The translations under genes and the position numbers were made by a program. The notes below the pieces were generated by a model. It did no database searches. It was not told the DNA's origin and saw only the letters and a list, made by a program, of their open reading frames with translations. Below are positions 10,572 to 19,729 of a DNA stretch of 64,000 nucleotides, piece after piece. Source of the DNA: Streptomyces sp. NBC_00344 (GTDB taxonomy: Bacteria; Actinomycetota; Actinomycetes; Streptomycetales; Streptomycetaceae); NCBI RefSeq assembly GCF_036088315.1, contig NZ_CP107996.1, positions 4,609,501 to 4,673,500 on the forward strand, given 5' to 3'. The first letter of the stretch is position 1, and every line of letters begins with the position of its first letter.

Positions 10572-10592
10572 GCCGGCTACCCCGGACGGTGA
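10551..10592. repeat. 21-bp perfect tandem duplication spanning the Nudix stop codon
   Basis: Copy 1 is 10551-10571 and copy 2 is 10572-10592, identical. Each copy encodes AGYPGR plus TGA, so the gene ends at the first stop and a silent second copy of its own tail follows. Confidence 0.9.
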
Positions 10593-10790
10593 ACGGCGCG
10601 TGAGCGCCCCGGGGCGAACCGGAGAGAGCCGGATGACGGTTCGCGGTCGCGAGTGATCCCTGTGTGGTGATCGGTGTTGCCCGTTGCGGTCTCGTTCACG
10701 CGCAGGTCACGCCCGGTGTCAACCATCAAGGAGGAGCGGGGATTCCACCCCGCCGGCCTTGCAGATGCGTTCGCACCCGGGAGACCGCGC

Positions 10791-12539
10791 ATGTCACGCA
10801 CACGCTCCGCGATCAACCTGTTCGACCGCCGCGCCTTCCTCGCGGCCACCGGCGCGGTGGGCGTCGCCACCGGAACGGCGGTGGTCACCGGATCGGGCAG
10901 CGGCGCTTCCGCGGCCCCCGTCGAGCCCGTGGCAGTGGCGGCGACCCGGAGTCCGGCCCTCGCGCCCCGTGCGCCGGCCCCCGGAGCCCCGTCACGGGCC
11001 GGCACCACCCTGCTCACGTCTGCCGCCCCCCGCACCGGACACCCGGGCAGTGGCTACCGGCGGCTCGGCGACGGGCCCGGCTGGAGCCGGGTGGTGCGTG
11101 CCCAGCTGGCCCCGGCGCGCACCGGCAGGGCCGCCCGGCGTACCGCGATGGGTGCCTTCGTACAGCTCACGGATCTTCATCTCACCGATGTCCAGCATCC
11201 GGTCCGCGGTGAGTTCCTGCGCCCCGCGGACAGCGCGAGCTGGCGCCCGCAGGAGGCGCTGACGGTGCCCGGCGCGGTCTCACTGATCGAACGGGTCAAC
11301 GCACTGCGCGGCGGCCCCGCGACGGGTGAGCCGCTGTCCTTCGTGATGACCACGGGTGACAACACCGACAACAACTCCCGGGCCGAGCTCGACTGGTTCC
11401 TCAAGGTGATGAGCGGCGGTCGCATCACCCCCGACACCGGAGCCCCGCAGCGCTACGAGGGCGTGCAGAACTCCGGCCTGAAGCACTTCTGGCACCCGGA
11501 ATCGGCCCTGCGCGACGCGGACAAGCAGCGCGGGTTCCCGCGTATCGACGGCTTCCTCGCGGCGGCCCTGCGCACCGTCAACAGCCCGGGACTGCACCTC
11601 CCGTGGTACTCGACCGTCGGCAACCACGACTCGCTGAGCAGCGGTTCGATGGCGGCCCGCGGTCACTTCCTGGCCGACTTCGCGGTCGGCGGCCGGAAGC
11701 TCTACGAGGTGCCGGCCGCGGAGGCGCGGGCCCAACTGGCCGCCGACCGCAGGGACGGTGACTTCGACGGCAGCCACTTCGCCGCTCTGATGCGCCGGCA
11801 CGCCAAAAGCCTGCACTCCGTCACTCCGGACGAGCGGCGCGCACCGTTCACCCCGCGCGACTACCTCACCGCCCACCTCGACCCGGCCCACGCGGGAGCC
11901 GGACCGGCGGGCCACGGCTACACCGCGGCCAACCTCGACAGCGACACCCTCTACTACACCTTCCGCATCGCCGATGGGGTGCTCGGCGTCAGCCTGGACA
12001 CCACCGACCGCGGCGGTCACTTCACCGGCACCGTGGGAAGCACCCAACTGCGGTGGTTGGAACGGACGCTGAAGAGCCACCCGGACGACTGCGTCGTGGT
12101 CTTCAGCCATCACAACAGCTGGACGATCACCAACACCCACCCCGACCCCGGGCACCCCGGCGAGGGTCACCACTCGGGCGAGGAGATCGTGGCGCTGCTG
12201 AACAAACACCGCAACACAGTCGCCTGGATCAACGGCCACAGCCACCGGAACAGGATCGAGGCGCACGGCTCCTTCTGGGAGATCACCACCGCCTCGCACA
12301 TCGACTTTCCCCAACTGGCCCGGGTCTTCGAGCTGGTGGACAACAAGGACGGCACACTCTCCCTCTTCACCACCCTGATCGAGTCCGCCGCGCCGCACCG
12401 TACGGACTTCGCCGACCTCTCCCAGACCGGGCTTGCCGCGCTCTACCGGGAGCTGTCGTTCAACGCACCCGGCGCCCGCACGGATCTCGGCGGCGAAGCG
12501 GGTGACCGCAACACCGAGCTGATCCTGAAGAAGCGCTGA
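10791..12539 (+). CDS. Exported metallophosphoesterase (TIGR03767-type), probable Tat substrate
   Basis: 582 residues from ATG 10791, which has GGGAG 7 bases upstream; the frame is open further back to 10674 but without conserved sequence. The N-terminus carries a twin-arginine motif (DRRAFLAA, residues 12-19), a hydrophobic stretch and an ASAAP cleavage-type end. The calcineurin-like metal-binding set is intact: TDLHLTD, TTGDNTDNN, VGNHDS, FSHHN and NGHSHRN, in the correct order. It probably acts outside the membrane on an unknown phosphoester. It is convergent with the 12565-13638 gene with only 25 bases between the stops. Confidence 0.88.
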   Translation: MSRTRSAINLFDRRAFLAATGAVGVATGTAVVTGSGSGASAAPVEPVAVAATRSPALAPRAPAPGAPSRAGTTLLTSAAPRTGHPGSGYRRLGDGPGWSRVVRAQLAPARTGRAARRTAMGAFVQLTDLHLTDVQHPVRGEFLRPADSASWRPQEALTVPGAVSLIERVNALRGGPATGEPLSFVMTTGDNTDNNSRAELDWFLKVMSGGRITPDTGAPQRYEGVQNSGLKHFWHPESALRDADKQRGFPRIDGFLAAALRTVNSPGLHLPWYSTVGNHDSLSSGSMAARGHFLADFAVGGRKLYEVPAAEARAQLAADRRDGDFDGSHFAALMRRHAKSLHSVTPDERRAPFTPRDYLTAHLDPAHAGAGPAGHGYTAANLDSDTLYYTFRIADGVLGVSLDTTDRGGHFTGTVGSTQLRWLERTLKSHPDDCVVVFSHHNSWTITNTHPDPGHPGEGHHSGEEIVALLNKHRNTVAWINGHSHRNRIEAHGSFWEITTASHIDFPQLARVFELVDNKDGTLSLFTTLIESAAPHRTDFADLSQTGLAALYRELSFNAPGARTDLGGEAGDRNTELILKKR

Positions 12540-12564
12540 CCTTCCGGCGCACCCCCCTGCCGCT

Positions 12565-13638
12565 TCACCGCGGCAGCACCACCAGATAGGCCGCGGGCTC
12601 GCGGTCCGCTGCGGCCATCAGCGCCGTACGCACCACCGCGGCCTGCTCCGCCGGCGCCTCGCGCAGCCTCTTCGGAGTGATGCGGACCACCGTTACCCCC
12701 AGCCTTTCGAGATGCTCCCGCTTGCGGGCCGATTCGGCCGCCCCCGGCGATGTCTCCAGTTCCACCGCCACGGCCTGGTCGGGCCAGTACGCGTCGACTC
12801 CGCCGAGATACGGCCCGCCGGGCAGCCTCAGGTCCACGTTCCACAGCGGGTCGGAGAACGTATGGGTGCGCACCATCGCGTAGAGCCCGTCCTCGGCGAT
12901 GGCCCTCCCCTCCGCCACCAGCGCGTCCACCGCGTCCGTGACATGCGGCAGGGACAGCAGCTGCGCGTTCGTCAACTCCCGTACCACTGACGCCGGGTCG
13001 CAGTGGCCGCCGCGCACGGCCTCGGTGAGCAGCCTGCGCACCACCTCCGGGTCCGACAGCTTGGCGACGGCGTCGGCGAGGGCGCGCTCCACGGGGGCCA
13101 CCGGCACATCGGCGATCTGCTGCGGGCCGGGCAGGGTCTGGGTGCGGACCAGGCGGGCGCAGCCCGTGGAGCGGAGCCGGCGGGTACGGGGCACCAGTAC
13201 GTCGATCCGGTCGACCGCGATCAGCGGGGGAGCGGCGGAGAAGCCGTGCAGGGCAAGCGCCGCGAGACCCGTGACCATGGCGCTGCCGTACGCGGAAGGG
13301 GCAGGTCCGGCGTACCGGTCGGGGCCGTGCGACGCGGGGCCGGGCTGGACCGGCACGTGTCCGGCCCTGTCGGCGGGTGGCCGGCCGGCGTAGAGCAGCG
13401 CCGCGTGCAGCCGCTCCTCGCCGGTCGGCGGTCCCGGGTGGAGCACGAAGACCCCTGGCAGCAACTGCTGCCAGGGGCCTCCGGGACGGCACTGTGCGGT
13501 GGTGCGGGCGGCGGTCACCCCGTGGTCGCGCAGCTGGGCGGCGGAGAGCACCCGGCGCTGGACGGAGAGGTGGCTGAGGGGGCGGGGAGAGAACGGGAAC
13601 GAGGTCTCTCCGCCACAGAGGGGGGAATTGCGATCCAT
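12565..13638 (-). CDS. AbiEi-like winged-helix protein with Vsr/DUF559-type C-terminal domain
   Basis: 357 residues if started at ATG 13638; the frame is open to 13788. The N-terminal third looks like the winged-helix region of type IV antitoxin AbiEi proteins (VLSAAQLRDHGVTA ... WQQLLPGVFVLHPG), then a middle linker. The C-terminal ~90 residues resemble the very-short-patch-repair nuclease fold: GGVDAYWPDQAVAVELE, then KREHLERLGVTVVRITP. In the family this fold can be nuclease or merely structural. No AbiEii-type toxin gene is adjacent, so a toxin-antitoxin role is not supported. Start and function are both uncertain. Confidence 0.65.
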   Translation of the reverse strand: MDRNSPLCGGETSFPFSPRPLSHLSVQRRVLSAAQLRDHGVTAARTTAQCRPGGPWQQLLPGVFVLHPGPPTGEERLHAALLYAGRPPADRAGHVPVQPGPASHGPDRYAGPAPSAYGSAMVTGLAALALHGFSAAPPLIAVDRIDVLVPRTRRLRSTGCARLVRTQTLPGPQQIADVPVAPVERALADAVAKLSDPEVVRRLLTEAVRGGHCDPASVVRELTNAQLLSLPHVTDAVDALVAEGRAIAEDGLYAMVRTHTFSDPLWNVDLRLPGGPYLGGVDAYWPDQAVAVELETSPGAAESARKREHLERLGVTVVRITPKRLREAPAEQAAVVRTALMAAADREPAAYLVVLPR

Positions 13639-13862
13639 GCTCCGCAGGTTCCCGCGTTGTGCCCGCCCGCTAACCGCTGTTACACGACCGTCGACAAAAC
13701 CGGACAACACCGCCCTAAAGTACGGGCGTTCGACTGCCGAGCAGCCGTCGCCCGAATGGCCCCCCACGTCGGCCCACGAATGGACCAAAAGGCCTCTTTT
13801 CAGACGGTGGAGTCAGGTTCCGTGTCCGGCGAAGCCGCACCCGGGTGGACCGCCGGAGCCGA

Positions 13863-16436
13863 TTACCCCGCGGCGGCGTCACATGCCTGGCCGCGGAGCG
13901 AACGCGCCAGGTCGTCCCGGGCTTCCAGCACCAGGCGGCGCAGCGCGGGCGCCGCGTCCCGGTGTTCCTCCAGCCAGGCATCGGTGGAGTCGAGTGTCGC
14001 CCGGTCGTCCTGGAGCCCGGGGAAGAGGCCCTTCACCACCAGCATTCCGATCTGGATCGAACGCTTCGCCCACACACCCTCGATCGCGTCGAAGTACTTC
14101 GGTGCGAAGGGCGCGATCAGCTCCCGCTGGGACGCCTGTCCGAAGCCCGCGATGGTCGCCTCCACCAGGGCGTTGGAGAGCGCGTCGGACTCGACGAGCG
14201 CCGCCCAGGCCTGCGCCTTGACCGCCGCCGCCGGCCGCGATGCCAGGGCGCGCACATGGTGCCGCTTGCCGGACGCGGTGTCGTCACGGGCCAGTTCCGC
14301 GTCGATGGTCCGCTCGTCCGCGACGCCGTGCGAGGCGAGCGGTGCGAGGAGGGCCCAGCGCAGCTCCTGGTCCACTTCGAGGCCGTCGATCCTCGCCGTA
14401 CCGTCGAGCAGCCCCTGGAGCAGCTGGAAGTCGGTGTCAGAGGCCGCGACGGCAGCGAAGAACCGCGCCCAGGTCAGCTGGTGCTGGCCGCCGGGCTCGG
14501 CGGCCCGAAGCTCGTGGAGGGCGCCCTCGGCGAGCAGACTTCCGCCCGTCCCGCGCCACTCGGGAGCGGCGTAGTGGACCAGCGCGCTCTCCGCCCAGGT
14601 GTGCAGCATCTGCAGCACCCCGATGTCGGACTCGCGGCCGGCGAAACGCAGCACCAGCGCGATGAAGTCCCGGGCGGGCATCAGCGCGTCCCGGGTCAGA
14701 TTCCACAGCGCGGACCAGCACAGCGCGCGGGCCAGCGGATCGGTGATGTCGCCGAGGTGGTCCCGAAGGGTGTCCAGCGAGCCCTCGTCGAAGCGGATCT
14801 TGCAGTAGGTGAGGTCGTCGTCGTTGACCAGCACCAGATCGGGCCGCTCGGCGCCGGTCAGCTCGCCCACGACCGTCCGCGGACCCGAGACGTCGGCCTC
14901 GGCGCGTGCGTAACGCGAGAGCGTTCCGCCCTCGAGGCGGTAGAGGCCCACGGCGACTCGGTGCGGGCGCAGCTCGGGATGGGTCTCGGACGCGTCCTGG
15001 AGGACCGCGAGTTCGGTGATCCGGTCACCCGCGTCACAGAGAACCGCCGGGGTGAGCGAGTTGACGCCGGCCGTCTGCAGCCAGGACCGCGACCAGGACG
15101 CCATGTCCCGCCCACTGGTCTCCTCGAGCACCGACAGCAGATCGCCGAGCCTGGTGTTCCCGTAGGCGTTCCGCTTGAAGTAGCGGCGGGCGCCCTCCAG
15201 GAAGGCGTCCTGCCCGGCGTACGCGACCAGTTGCTTGAGCACCGACGCGCCCTTGGCGTAGGTGATGCCGTCGAAGTTGAGCTTGGCGTCCTCCAGGTCA
15301 CGGATGTCGGCCGTGATCGGATGAGTGGAGGGAAGCTGGTCCGCGCGGTACGCCCAGGACTTGCGGTTGTTGGCGAAGGTGATCCAGCCGTCGGTGAAGC
15401 GGGTGGCGTTCACCATCGAGAACGACCCCATGAAGTCCGCGAACGACTCCTTGAGCCACAGGTCGTCCCACCACACCATGGTGACCAGGTCGCCGAACCA
15501 CATGTGGGCCATCTCATGCAGGATGACGTTGGCCCGGCGCTCGTAGGCGGCCTGGGTCACCTTGCCGCGGTAGATGTACTCCTCCCGGAAGGTCACCAGG
15601 CCCGGGTTCTCCATCGCGCCGAGGTTGTACTCCGGAACGAACGCCTGGTCGTACTTGCCGAAGGGGTACGGGTAGTCGAAGTGGTCGTGGAAGAAGTCGA
15701 GCCCCTGCTTGGTGACCGTGAACACGTCGTCGGAGTCGAAGTGCTTGGCCAGCCCCTTCCGGCAGAGGGCACCCAGCGGGATCTCCAGCTCGGTGCCGTC
15801 GTCGAACGTCCGCCGGTAGACATCCGTCACCCGGTAGTAGGGGCCGGCCACGACCGCCGTGATGTAGGTGGAGATCGGCTTGGTCGCCGAGAACTTCCAC
15901 ACCCCGTCGGCGAGTTCGCCGTCGCCGTTGCTCCATACCGTCCAGCCGTCCGGGGCGGTCACCTCGAAGAGATAGGGCGCCTTCAGGTCCGGCTGTTCGA
16001 AGTTGGCGAAGACCCGGCGGGCGTCAGCCGGTTCGTACTGCGTGTAGAGATAGACCTCGCCGTCCTCCGGATCGACGAAGCGGTGCATGCCCTCGCCGGT
16101 CCTGCTGTACGCACACTGGGCATCCACCACCAGGACGTTCTCGGCGGCGAGCCCCTCCAGGGCGATCCGGGCCCCGTCGAAGACGACGGCCGGGTCCAGC
16201 GCCTGCCCGTTCAGCGTCACCGTGTTCAGCGACGGCGCGATCAGGTCGGCGAAGGCGGACACTCCCGCCTGCTGCGACCTGAAGCGGATCGTGGTCACCG
16301 AGCGGAACGTCCGGAGCCCGTTGTCCGGACCGTCCCCGATCGCCGAGCGCAGATCGAGGGCGACTTCGTACCCCTCGACGGAAAGCAGCTCCGCCCGCCT
16401 CCGGGCTTCGTCGCGGGTCAGGTTCTCACCGGGCAC
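13863..16436 (-). CDS. pepN: Aminopeptidase N (M1 zinc metallopeptidase), copy 2
   Basis: 857 residues from GTG 16436, preceded by AAGGAG about 7 bases upstream; the frame runs further upstream without conservation. M1 motifs are intact: GAMEN (273-277), HEMAH (307-311) and third zinc ligand Glu330 in KESFADF. It opens PGENLTRDEARRRAELL, closely parallel to PGTNLTREEAQERARLL of the other copy at 1775-4351, and shares the MHRFVDPEDGEVYLYTQ region. Cytosolic peptide trimming is the family role. Differences around the GAMEN region and in the C-terminal domain suggest distinct substrate preference (inference). Confidence 0.94.
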   Translation of the reverse strand: MPGENLTRDEARRRAELLSVEGYEVALDLRSAIGDGPDNGLRTFRSVTTIRFRSQQAGVSAFADLIAPSLNTVTLNGQALDPAVVFDGARIALEGLAAENVLVVDAQCAYSRTGEGMHRFVDPEDGEVYLYTQYEPADARRVFANFEQPDLKAPYLFEVTAPDGWTVWSNGDGELADGVWKFSATKPISTYITAVVAGPYYRVTDVYRRTFDDGTELEIPLGALCRKGLAKHFDSDDVFTVTKQGLDFFHDHFDYPYPFGKYDQAFVPEYNLGAMENPGLVTFREEYIYRGKVTQAAYERRANVILHEMAHMWFGDLVTMVWWDDLWLKESFADFMGSFSMVNATRFTDGWITFANNRKSWAYRADQLPSTHPITADIRDLEDAKLNFDGITYAKGASVLKQLVAYAGQDAFLEGARRYFKRNAYGNTRLGDLLSVLEETSGRDMASWSRSWLQTAGVNSLTPAVLCDAGDRITELAVLQDASETHPELRPHRVAVGLYRLEGGTLSRYARAEADVSGPRTVVGELTGAERPDLVLVNDDDLTYCKIRFDEGSLDTLRDHLGDITDPLARALCWSALWNLTRDALMPARDFIALVLRFAGRESDIGVLQMLHTWAESALVHYAAPEWRGTGGSLLAEGALHELRAAEPGGQHQLTWARFFAAVAASDTDFQLLQGLLDGTARIDGLEVDQELRWALLAPLASHGVADERTIDAELARDDTASGKRHHVRALASRPAAAVKAQAWAALVESDALSNALVEATIAGFGQASQRELIAPFAPKYFDAIEGVWAKRSIQIGMLVVKGLFPGLQDDRATLDSTDAWLEEHRDAAPALRRLVLEARDDLARSLRGQACDAAAG

Positions 16437-16566
16437 GGGACACTCCTTTGTGTATACGATCCGTGTCCGCATCCTCCCACGGGCCGCTCGACGGCGGCTT
16501 CCGGGAATGGCCGGAGCCCCTCCGGACGTTGTCCGCCAAGAGACCGAAGCCCTTCCGAGGAGAGAC

Positions 16567-17205
16567 ATGTCAGAGAAGACCCCCGTCGACTTCTGGTTCG
16601 ACCCGCTCTGCCCGTGGGCGTGGATGACCTCCCGTTGGGTGCTCGAGGTCGAGAAGCTGCGGGACATCGAGGTCCGGTGGCACGTGATGAGCCTCGCGGT
16701 GCTCAACGAGGACAAGCTCGACGACCTGCCCGAGAACTACCGGGAGATGCTCTCGACCACGGCATGGGCTCCCGTGCGGGTCGTCGTCGCGGCCCAGCAG
16801 AAGCACGGCGACGAGGTCGTCGGCAAGCTGTACACCGCGCTCGGCACGCGTTTCCACAACGAGGGCCAGGGCGCGACCCGTGAGGCCATCGCCGCGGCCC
16901 TGGACGATGTGGGTCTGCCCGCCGGCCTGATCGACTACGCGGACCAGGACCCCTTCGAGTTCGACGCGGAACTGCGCGCCTCCCACAAGGAGGGCATCGA
17001 CAAGGTCGGCCAGGAGGTCGGTACCCCGGTCATCGCGGTACCCGGGTCCGACGGTGAGCAGATCGCCTTCTTCGGCCCAGTGGTCACCCCCGCCCCCAAG
17101 GGCGAGGAAGCGGCCAAGCTCTGGGACGGCACGCTCATGGTCGCCTCGATCCCGGGCTTCTACGAGATCAAGCGGACCCGCACGCAGGGCCCGATTTTCG
17201 ACTGA
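16567..17205 (+). CDS. DsbA-fold mycothiol-dependent nitroreductase-like protein with CPWA active site
   Basis: 212 residues from ATG 16567 with an AGGAG just upstream; divergent from pepN copy 2. The sequence closely follows the mycobacterial Rv2466c type: VDFWFDPLCPWAWMTSRW, HVMSLAVLNED, EVGTPVIAVPG, a cis-proline region and a FYEIKRTRTQ tail. That family uses mycothiol to reduce nitro compounds and oxidative damage, in line with an actinomycete. Rv2466c has a CPWC centre; here it is Cys15-Pro-Trp-Ala18, so the second cysteine is missing and only a monothiol mechanism is possible. Cytoplasmic, no signal peptide. Confidence 0.88.
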   Translation: MSEKTPVDFWFDPLCPWAWMTSRWVLEVEKLRDIEVRWHVMSLAVLNEDKLDDLPENYREMLSTTAWAPVRVVVAAQQKHGDEVVGKLYTALGTRFHNEGQGATREAIAAALDDVGLPAGLIDYADQDPFEFDAELRASHKEGIDKVGQEVGTPVIAVPGSDGEQIAFFGPVVTPAPKGEEAAKLWDGTLMVASIPGFYEIKRTRTQGPIFD

Positions 17206-17238
17206 GGCCGTACATGTGCTGAGGCCGTACCCCATGTG
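17202..17238. repeat. Imperfect tandem repeat just after the DsbA-fold gene
   Basis: CTGAGGCCGTACATGTG (17202-17218) is repeated as CTGAGGCCGTACCCCATGTG (17219-17238), overlapping the stop codon. It looks like a local slippage duplication. Confidence 0.7.
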
Positions 17239-17258
17239 CTGAGCCCGTAGCGCGCGGC

Positions 17259-17299
17259 ACGGCAGCCCCCGCGAGCCATGTCCTCGTGGGGGCTGCCGT
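17259..17299. terminator. Strong hairpin between the DsbA-fold gene and the permease
   Basis: A 17-bp stem (17259-17275 with 17283-17299, one G-U pair) and 7-base loop. It follows the rightward gene and faces the end of the leftward permease, so it probably stops both. Confidence 0.75.
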
Positions 17300-17376
17300 T
17301 CTTGTCCGCCTGCCGTGAGGGGCTGAGAAGACGATCACGAGCAGGACATGTCCCGGCAGGAGGGCCCGGAGGCAGG

Positions 17377-18753
17377 TCAGTCACGGTCGGCGGTGTGCCG
17401 TCCGCGTATCTCCCGCACGCCGGCCACCGCCAGCACTGCCGCTGTCGCACCCAGCGACCACAGCAGCTGCGGCCGCGCCGTGTCATCGGTCAGCATCAGT
17501 ACGAGAACGGCGGCGAGGCCGGCCAGGGTGGCCCAGGTCAGCCAGGGGAAGCCCCACATCCGCAGCTGCAGCAGCTCCGGTGTCTCCCGTTCGATCCTCC
17601 TGCGCAGCCGCAGCTGCGAGGCCGCGATGAGCGCCCAGACGAAAAGCAGCACCGCGCCTACCGCGTTGAGCATGTAGAGGAAGACGCTGTCCGGCCACTT
17701 CAGATTGAGCAGTACGGAGACGAAGCCGAAGGCGACCGATGCCAGCACCGCCCGGCGCGGAACGCTGCCCGCGACCTTGAGCAGTCCGCGCGGTGCCTCG
17801 CCGCGCTCGGCCAGCGAGAAGATCATCCGCGACGATCCGTAGAGATTGGCGTTGAGCGCGGACAGCAGCGCCACGAAGACGACGATGTTCATGATGGTTC
17901 CCGCCGAAGGGATGCCGATCGAGTCGAGCACGGTGACGTACGGCGAGAGGCCGGCCCGCTGCGCGGTCCAGGGCAGCACGGTCACGATGACCAGCATCGA
18001 CCCCACGTAGAAGAACAGGATCCGGAACACCGCGCTGCGCACCGCCCGCCCGACCGCGCGCGCCGGGTCGTCGGTCTCGGCCGCGGCGATGGTCACCACC
18101 TCGAGACCGCCGAAGGCGAAGACGACGGTCAGCACACCGGAGACGACGCCGTGCCAGCCGTTGGGGAGGAAGCCGCCGTCACCGCTGAGGTGGGAGAACC
18201 CCACCGGATCGGTGTCCGGCAGGACCCCGAAGACCGCGAGCAGTCCGAGCGCCAGGAACAGAATGATCGCGCCGACCTTCAACGCCGCGAACCAGAACTC
18301 GAATTCGCCGAAATTGCGCACCGCGGTGAGGTTGGCGCCGGTGAAGACCACCATGAAGATCAGGACCCAGCTCCACTGCGGCATCCCGGGAACCCAGCTG
18401 CCGGCGATCGCGGCCGCGGCCGTCGCCTCCACCGCGAGGACGACCACCAGCAGGAACCAGTACAGCCAGCCCACCGTGAACCCCGCCCACCGGCCGAGTG
18501 CGCGTTCCGCGTGCACCGAGAAGGAACCGGACGCGGGCAGCGCCGACGACATCTCGCCGAGCATCCGCATCACCAGCATCGCGAGGGTGCCCGCGATCAG
18601 ATACGAGATGACGATGCCCGGCCCGGCGACCGCGATCCCGGCGCCCGAGCCGACGAAGAGCCCGGCGCCGATCACCCCGCCGAGGCCGAGCATGGTCAGA
18701 TGGCGTTGCTTCAGCCCGTGGGAGAGGGGTTCCGCGGGGAGTGGCTCAGACAT
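17377..18753 (-). CDS. APC-superfamily amino acid permease, copy 1
   Basis: 458 residues with about 12 hydrophobic segments. The N-terminus has the family signature GLKQRHLTMLGLGGVIGAGLF followed by GSGAGI, the helix-1 unwinding region that binds the substrate, then GEMSSALPASGSF and GFTVGWLYW. This places it with the amino acid transporter group of the APC family (GABA/aromatic/D-alanine type carriers); the particular amino acid is not readable. A similar protein is encoded at 19730-21184, with bioY between them. The initiation region has only a weak ribosome site. Confidence 0.88.
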   Translation of the reverse strand: MSEPLPAEPLSHGLKQRHLTMLGLGGVIGAGLFVGSGAGIAVAGPGIVISYLIAGTLAMLVMRMLGEMSSALPASGSFSVHAERALGRWAGFTVGWLYWFLLVVVLAVEATAAAAIAGSWVPGMPQWSWVLIFMVVFTGANLTAVRNFGEFEFWFAALKVGAIILFLALGLLAVFGVLPDTDPVGFSHLSGDGGFLPNGWHGVVSGVLTVVFAFGGLEVVTIAAAETDDPARAVGRAVRSAVFRILFFYVGSMLVIVTVLPWTAQRAGLSPYVTVLDSIGIPSAGTIMNIVVFVALLSALNANLYGSSRMIFSLAERGEAPRGLLKVAGSVPRRAVLASVAFGFVSVLLNLKWPDSVFLYMLNAVGAVLLFVWALIAASQLRLRRRIERETPELLQLRMWGFPWLTWATLAGLAAVLVLMLTDDTARPQLLWSLGATAAVLAVAGVREIRGRHTADRD

Positions 18754-19012
18754 GGTGCTCGACGCTCACGATGCTCTTGGTGATTTGGTGGGAGTCAACA
18801 GTCTCCCCAGCCGGCTGCGTGATGCGCAATGATGATCGAGGCGCTGCTACCTCCAGTGACAAGCATCACGTCGGCGGGAGATTGAACACCCGTCTTTGTA
18901 TGAAACCCACCAAGCCGTCAACCTCCGCTTTGTGGGCCGCTGATGGTGATCGGGCGCCGCCCCCTGGGCTAACGTCACTCTGTTCCCACCTGCCCTCACC
19001 TGCGGAGTCCCG

Positions 19013-19597
19013 ATGAGCACTGCTGCCGTCACCACCCGTCCCGGAGCGGTCCTCGCCGATCTGCTGCCGGCCACCCGCGCGCGGGACATCGCTCTTGTGC
19101 TCGGCGGCGCCGCGCTCACCGGCCTCGCGGCGCAGATAGCCGTGCCGATCCCCGGCTCCCCGGTCCCGGTCACCGGCCAGACCTTCGCGGCGCTTCTGGT
19201 GGGCGCCTCGCTCGGCACCCGTCGCGGCTTCCTCTCCCTCGCGCTGTACGCGGTGCTGGGCATGGCGGGAATGCCGTGGTTCGCGGACGGCGCGTCGGGC
19301 GCCGGCGGCGCCACGTTCGGCTACGTGCTGGGCATGGTGCTCGCCTCCGCCGCGGTCGGCGCGCTGGCCCGCCGCGGCGGCGACCGGTCGGTGCTGCGCA
19401 CCGCGGGCACCATGCTGCTGGGCTCGGCGATCATCTACGGGCTCGGCGTGCCGTACCTGGCGCTGTCCACCGGGATGTCGGCCACGGCGGCCGTCGCCGC
19501 CGGTCTGACCCCGTTCCTCATCGGTGACGCGCTGAAGGCGGCGCTGGCGATGGGCGCGCTGCCCGCCGCCTGGAAGCTGGCGGGCCGCCGCGGCTGA
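19013..19597 (+). CDS. bioY: Biotin transporter BioY (S component of ECF transporter)
   Basis: 194 residues, about six membrane segments. BioY signatures are present: the IPGSPVPVTGQTFAALLVG segment near residue 46, RRGFLSLALYAVLGMAGMP, and the GATFGYVLG motif near 98. BioY captures biotin and, with or without an ECF AT module, moves it into the cytoplasm; no bioM/bioN genes adjoin, so it may act alone or share a module. ATG 19013 is preceded by GGAG. It is divergent from the left permease and closed by the hairpin at 19636-19681. Confidence 0.92.
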   Translation: MSTAAVTTRPGAVLADLLPATRARDIALVLGGAALTGLAAQIAVPIPGSPVPVTGQTFAALLVGASLGTRRGFLSLALYAVLGMAGMPWFADGASGAGGATFGYVLGMVLASAAVGALARRGGDRSVLRTAGTMLLGSAIIYGLGVPYLALSTGMSATAAVAAGLTPFLIGDALKAALAMGALPAAWKLAGRRG

Positions 19598-19635
19598 CCG
19601 GGCCCCGGCCGCGGCGCGTGTACCGCGCGGAACAC

Positions 19636-19681
19636 ACGAGGAGGGCCTGCACCCGGACAAAGGGGTGCAGGCCCTCCTCGT
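19636..19681. terminator. 19-bp perfect hairpin between bioY and the second permease
   Basis: 19636-19654 pairs perfectly with 19663-19681 around an 8-base loop. It lies between two convergent genes and can terminate both. Confidence 0.8.
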
Positions 19682-19729
19682 ATGGTCGTCCGTCCGTCGG
19701 ACGGGCTTGTGGGCCGGGCCGCCCAGATG

